Below, piece after piece: positions 60,276-64,000 of a stretch of DNA of 64,000 nt; positions within the stretch are counted from its first letter, which is position 1, and every line of letters starts with the position of its first letter. The translations under genes and the position numbers were made by a program. Source of the DNA: Acidovorax sp. 210-6 (GTDB lineage Bacteria > Pseudomonadota > Gammaproteobacteria > Burkholderiales > Burkholderiaceae_C). The DNA is taken from the NCBI RefSeq assembly GCF_010020825.1, contig NZ_JAACJE010000001.1, forward strand, positions 3,534,001 through 3,598,000. Reading direction: 5' to 3'. The notes beneath the pieces were generated by a model. It worked only from the letters and a program-made list of their open reading frames with translations, ran no database searches and was not told where the DNA came from.

Positions 60276-60398
60276 CGGCCCATGCGCAGGCAGCCGCGCA
60301 AGGGCCGTCCCGCAGCGCGGGCTGCGTCCACCTGCCCGCATTGCGCAGCAATGCGAGAGCGGGGGGAAGTCGCGAAGCGGCTCAGGGGGGTGTCTCAC
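60276..60398 (-). repeat. GC-rich post-gene repeat, copy 4 (after glyQ)
   Basis: Plus strand: CGCGCAAGGGCCGTCCCGC, GCGCGGGCTGCGTCCACCTG, then GCATTGCGCAGCAATGC (internal hairpin), GAGAGCGGGGGGAAGTCGCG and CTCAGGGGGGTGTC just before the glyQ stop. Best match to copy 1. Confidence 0.7.
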
Positions 60399-60399
60399 T

Positions 60400-61305
60400 T
60401 CAGGCGGTCTTCTTGGGCATGTTTGCCACCCATTCGCGCGGAGCCATGGGGAAGCCCAGGCGTTCGCGGCTGTCGTAGTAGCTTTGTGCCACGGCACGGG
60501 CCAGGTTGCGGATGCGGCCGATGTAGGCGGCACGCTCGGTCACCGAAATGGCACCGCGCGCATCCAGCAGGTTGAAGCTGTGCGCCGCCTTGAGGACTTG
60601 CTCGTACGCGGGCAGCGCGAGTTGCTGCTCCATCAGGTACTTGGCCTGCTTTTCGTGGGCGTTGAAAGCGGTGAACAGGAAGTCGGCGTCGGAGTGCTCG
60701 AAGTTGTAGGTGGACTGCTCGACCTCGTTCTGGTGGTACACATCGCCGTACTTCAGCGTGTCGGTCCACTGCAGGTTATAGACGTTGTCCACGCCCTGGA
60801 GGTACATGGCCAGGCGCTCCAGGCCGTAGGTGATCTCGCCCGTGATGGGCTTGCAGTCGATACCGCCCACCTGCTGGAAGTAGGTGAACTGCGTCACCTC
60901 CATGCCGTTGAGCCAGACCTCCCAGCCCAGGCCCCAGGCGCCCAGCGTGGGGTTCTCCCAGTCGTCCTCGACGAAGCGGATGTCGTTCTTCTTGAGGTCA
61001 AAGCCCAGGGCTTCCAGGCTGCCCAGGTACAGCTCCAGGATGTTGGAAGGCGCGGGCTTCAGGACCACCTGGTACTGGTAGTAGTGCTGCAGGCGGTTGG
61101 GGTTCTCGCCGTAGCGGCCGTCCTTGGGGCGGCGGCTGGGCTGCACATAAGCGGCCTTCCAGGGCTCGGGGCCGATGGCGCGCAGGAAGGTGGCGGTGTG
61201 CGAGGTGCCCGCGCCCACTTCCATGTCGTAGGGCTGCAGGAGCGCGCAGCCCTGGGCGTCCCAGTAGGACTGCAGCTTCAGGATGATTTGCTGGAAGGTC
61301 AACAT
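60400..61305 (-). CDS. glyQ: Glycine--tRNA ligase alpha subunit
   Basis: 301 residues. [48 protein letters not shown] at the start, [21 protein letters not shown] (class II motif 2 area) and [14 protein letters not shown] (motif 3) match GlyQ. It holds the catalytic site of the alpha2beta2 enzyme. ATG 61305 is the family start. The open frame upstream has no similarity. Confidence 0.97.
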   Translation of the reverse strand: MLTFQQIILKLQSYWDAQGCALLQPYDMEVGAGTSHTATFLRAIGPEPWKAAYVQPSRRPKDGRYGENPNRLQHYYQYQVVLKPAPSNILELYLGSLEALGFDLKKNDIRFVEDDWENPTLGAWGLGWEVWLNGMEVTQFTYFQQVGGIDCKPITGEITYGLERLAMYLQGVDNVYNLQWTDTLKYGDVYHQNEVEQSTYNFEHSDADFLFTAFNAHEKQAKYLMEQQLALPAYEQVLKAAHSFNLLDARGAISVTERAAYIGRIRNLARAVAQSYYDSRERLGFPMAPREWVANMPKKTA

Positions 61306-61451
61306 GAGGTTCGGGGCACTGGCAAGGCCAGAGCCGGGCAATGAGGAAGGTGAAACAACAACGGGATCTCGCCGAAGCCCAGGCGCGCCGCCCTCCAGGA
61401 AGGAGGTCACGTGGCGCCAGGGCCAAACCGGCGATTTTACGGCGCCCCGCC

Positions 61452-61487
61452 AAGAACAAAGGCCGGGGCCCTTGTGGAGCCCCGGCC
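61452..61487 (-). terminator. Rho-independent terminator after the asparaginase remnant
   Basis: GGCCGGGGC / GCCCCGGCC, a perfect 9-bp stem (61461-61469 and 61479-61487), followed on the minus strand by TTTGTTCTT. It lies 60 bases after the asparaginase stop and before glyQ on the same strand. Confidence 0.8.
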
Positions 61488-61546
61488 TTGGCCACCGGTG
61501 TCGCATGCGGATCGCAGAGGCAAACGATGGGCGCGCCTCCAGAAGA

Positions 61547-62934
<1,388 letters not shown>

Positions 62935-62937
62935 CGT

Positions 62938-62970
62938 AAAAAAACCCGCCCCCGCAGTTGCAGAGGCGGG
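62938..62970 (-). terminator. Rho-independent terminator after fabB
   Basis: On the minus strand CCCGCC (62970-62965) pairs with GGCGGG (62950-62945), with inner bases CTGC/GCAG extending the stem, and is followed by a run of seven T. A second hairpin CTGGCT-TG-AGCCAG at about 62975-62988 lies between it and the fabB stop. Confidence 0.8.
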
Positions 62971-62996
62971 CCGACTGGCTCAAGCCAGCGGGGGGA

Positions 62997-64000
62997 TCAG
63001 GCGCCCTGCCAGCGACGCAGCACCAGGCTGGCGTTGGTGCCGCCAAAGCCAAAGCTGTTGGACAGCACGGTATTCAGAATGGCGTCGCGCGTGCGGGTGA
63101 CCAGCGGCATGCCGCCCAGCAACGGGTCGGGGGTTTCGACGTTGACCGAACCGGCGATGAACTGCTTGCCCAGCATGATGAGGCAGTAGATGGCCTCCTG
63201 CACGCCCGTGGCGCCCAGCGAGTGGCCGGTGAGTGATTTGGTGGACGAGAACGGCGGCACCTGGTCGCCGAACACGGCCTGCATGGCGCGCACTTCCTGC
63301 ATGTCGCCCACAGGGGTGGAAGTGCCATGGGTGTTAATGTAGTCGATGGGCGCATCCAGCCCTTCCATGGCCTGCTTCATGCAGGCAATGGCGCCGTCGC
63401 CCGAGGGGGCCACCATGTCTTCACCGTCGCTGGTGGCGCCAAAGCCCACCACTTCGGCCAGGATGGTGGCGCCGCGCGCCTGGGCGTGCTCCAGGCTCTC
63501 CAGCACCACGGCACCGCCGCCGCCGGCGATGACGAAGCCGTCGCGGTTGGCGTCGTAGGCGCGCGCAGCCTTCTCGGGTGTGGCGTTGTACTTGCTGGAC
63601 ATGGCGCCCATGCCGTCGAACAGCAGGGCCATGCCCCAGGACAGTTCCTCGCCGCCACCGGCGAACACCACGTCCTGCATCCCCCAGGCGATTTGCTGCG
63701 CGGCCGCGCCGATGCAGTGCGCCGAGGTGGAGCAGGCCGAGGTGATGGAGTAGTTGATGCCCTTGACCTTGAAGTTGGTGGCCAGGCATGCCGACACGGT
63801 GCTGCTCATGCAGCGCGTGACCTGGTACGGGCCCACGCGGCGGATGCCTTTTTCACGCAGTGTATCGGCCGCCTCGATTTGGTTGGCGGGCGAACCGCCA
63901 CCCGAGCCCATGATGAGGCCGGTGCGCGGGTGGCTGACTTGCTCGGGCGTCAGACCTGCCTGCTTGATCGCGTCTTCGAGCGCAATCTGCGCGTAGGCTG
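62997..64000 (-). CDS. fabB: Beta-ketoacyl-ACP synthase I/II, 3' part (partial)
   Basis: 334 residues visible; the frame stays open to the right edge. Active-site Cys in [16 protein letters not shown], His in [13 protein letters not shown], Lys and His in [19 protein letters not shown], and the final [13 protein letters not shown] match KAS enzymes, and the [16 protein letters not shown] region favours FabB. It condenses malonyl-ACP with acyl-ACP in fatty acid synthesis. A fabA gene, the usual partner upstream, would lie outside the window. Confidence 0.95.
   Translation of the reverse strand, partial: AYAQIALEDAIKQAGLTPEQVSHPRTGLIMGSGGGSPANQIEAADTLREKGIRRVGPYQVTRCMSSTVSACLATNFKVKGINYSITSACSTSAHCIGAAAQQIAWGMQDVVFAGGGEELSWGMALLFDGMGAMSSKYNATPEKAARAYDANRDGFVIAGGGGAVVLESLEHAQARGATILAEVVGFGATSDGEDMVAPSGDGAIACMKQAMEGLDAPIDYINTHGTSTPVGDMQEVRAMQAVFGDQVPPFSSTKSLTGHSLGATGVQEAIYCLIMLGKQFIAGSVNVETPDPLLGGMPLVTRTRDAILNTVLSNSFGFGGTNASLVLRRWQGA

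Noticed and set aside
57321-60575. A 1084-codon open frame on the plus strand
   Set aside because: Antisense to glyS and its neighbours, with the same His/Gln-rich composition and no recognisable domain.

Overview
The window is chromosomal DNA of a high-GC betaproteobacterium, most likely a member of the Comamonadaceae (Acidovorax-like). Evidence is the gene content (TRAP uptake genes, a PaaI/FadB-style fatty-acid operon, a phasin with an Ala-Lys-Pro tail, glyQ/glyS, slmA), strong G/C bias at third codon positions, and two dispersed short-repeat families. There is no sign of phage, plasmid, CRISPR, rRNA or tRNA genes. Most genes lie on the minus strand, and no gene-free stretch exceeds 300 bases.

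Layout. 0-1.2 kb: end of a TRAP transporter operon (dctM tail, dctP). 1.2-9 kb: an Atm1-type ABC exporter, three hot-dog thioesterases, two enoyl-CoA hydratases, a TetR regulator, a bactofilin and a hydrolase. 9-16.3 kb: a fatty-acid beta-oxidation operon (TetR, acyl-CoA dehydrogenase, DUF2147 protein, FadB-like enzyme, DUF4442 protein, thiolase) with a perfect palindromic operator before the TetR gene. 16.4-20.4 kb: slmA, a two-component pair and argB.

20.5-48.9 kb: one long minus-strand surface locus. Read in transcription order it has dTDP-L-rhamnose synthesis (rfbB, D, A, C), two family-2 glycosyltransferases, and a type II secretion operon (gspE, F, G, H, I, J, K, L, M, a GspC/XpsN-like protein, gspD). 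Next come a lipoprotein, an unrecognised secreted protein with its own promoter and terminator, a second lipoprotein, a PpiC-type foldase, and a 150-bp MITE-like element. The locus ends with an ABC-exported polysaccharide module: rhamnosyltransferase-like enzymes, Wzm/Wzt, an acyltransferase-like protein, a methyltransferase with a long coiled coil, a sugar O-acetyltransferase, a lytic transglycosylase and a WecA-like initiating transferase. Many neighbours share 4-base stop/start overlaps. The simplest reading is that the cell makes a rhamnose-containing surface glycan and secretes proteins through a T2SS encoded in the same block.

49-54.4 kb: a two-domain fatty acyl-CoA reductase, a phasin, a TetR regulator, a TPR protein and coaX. 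54.5-61.3 kb: a persulfide dioxygenase-rhodanese fusion, a YgjP-type metalloprotein, a GmhB-like phosphatase with an altered metal-binding motif, a small membrane protein, glyS and glyQ. 61.5-62.9 kb: a deletion scar joining a 5'-truncated asparaginase head-to-head with a 5'-truncated LysR regulator. 63-64 kb: the 3' part of fabB, running off the window.

One repeat family (GCTAT-type) has eight recognisable copies, and several lie in frame inside genes, including the dimerisation hairpin of the sensor kinase. A second GC-rich family has four copies, each directly after a minus-strand stop codon.
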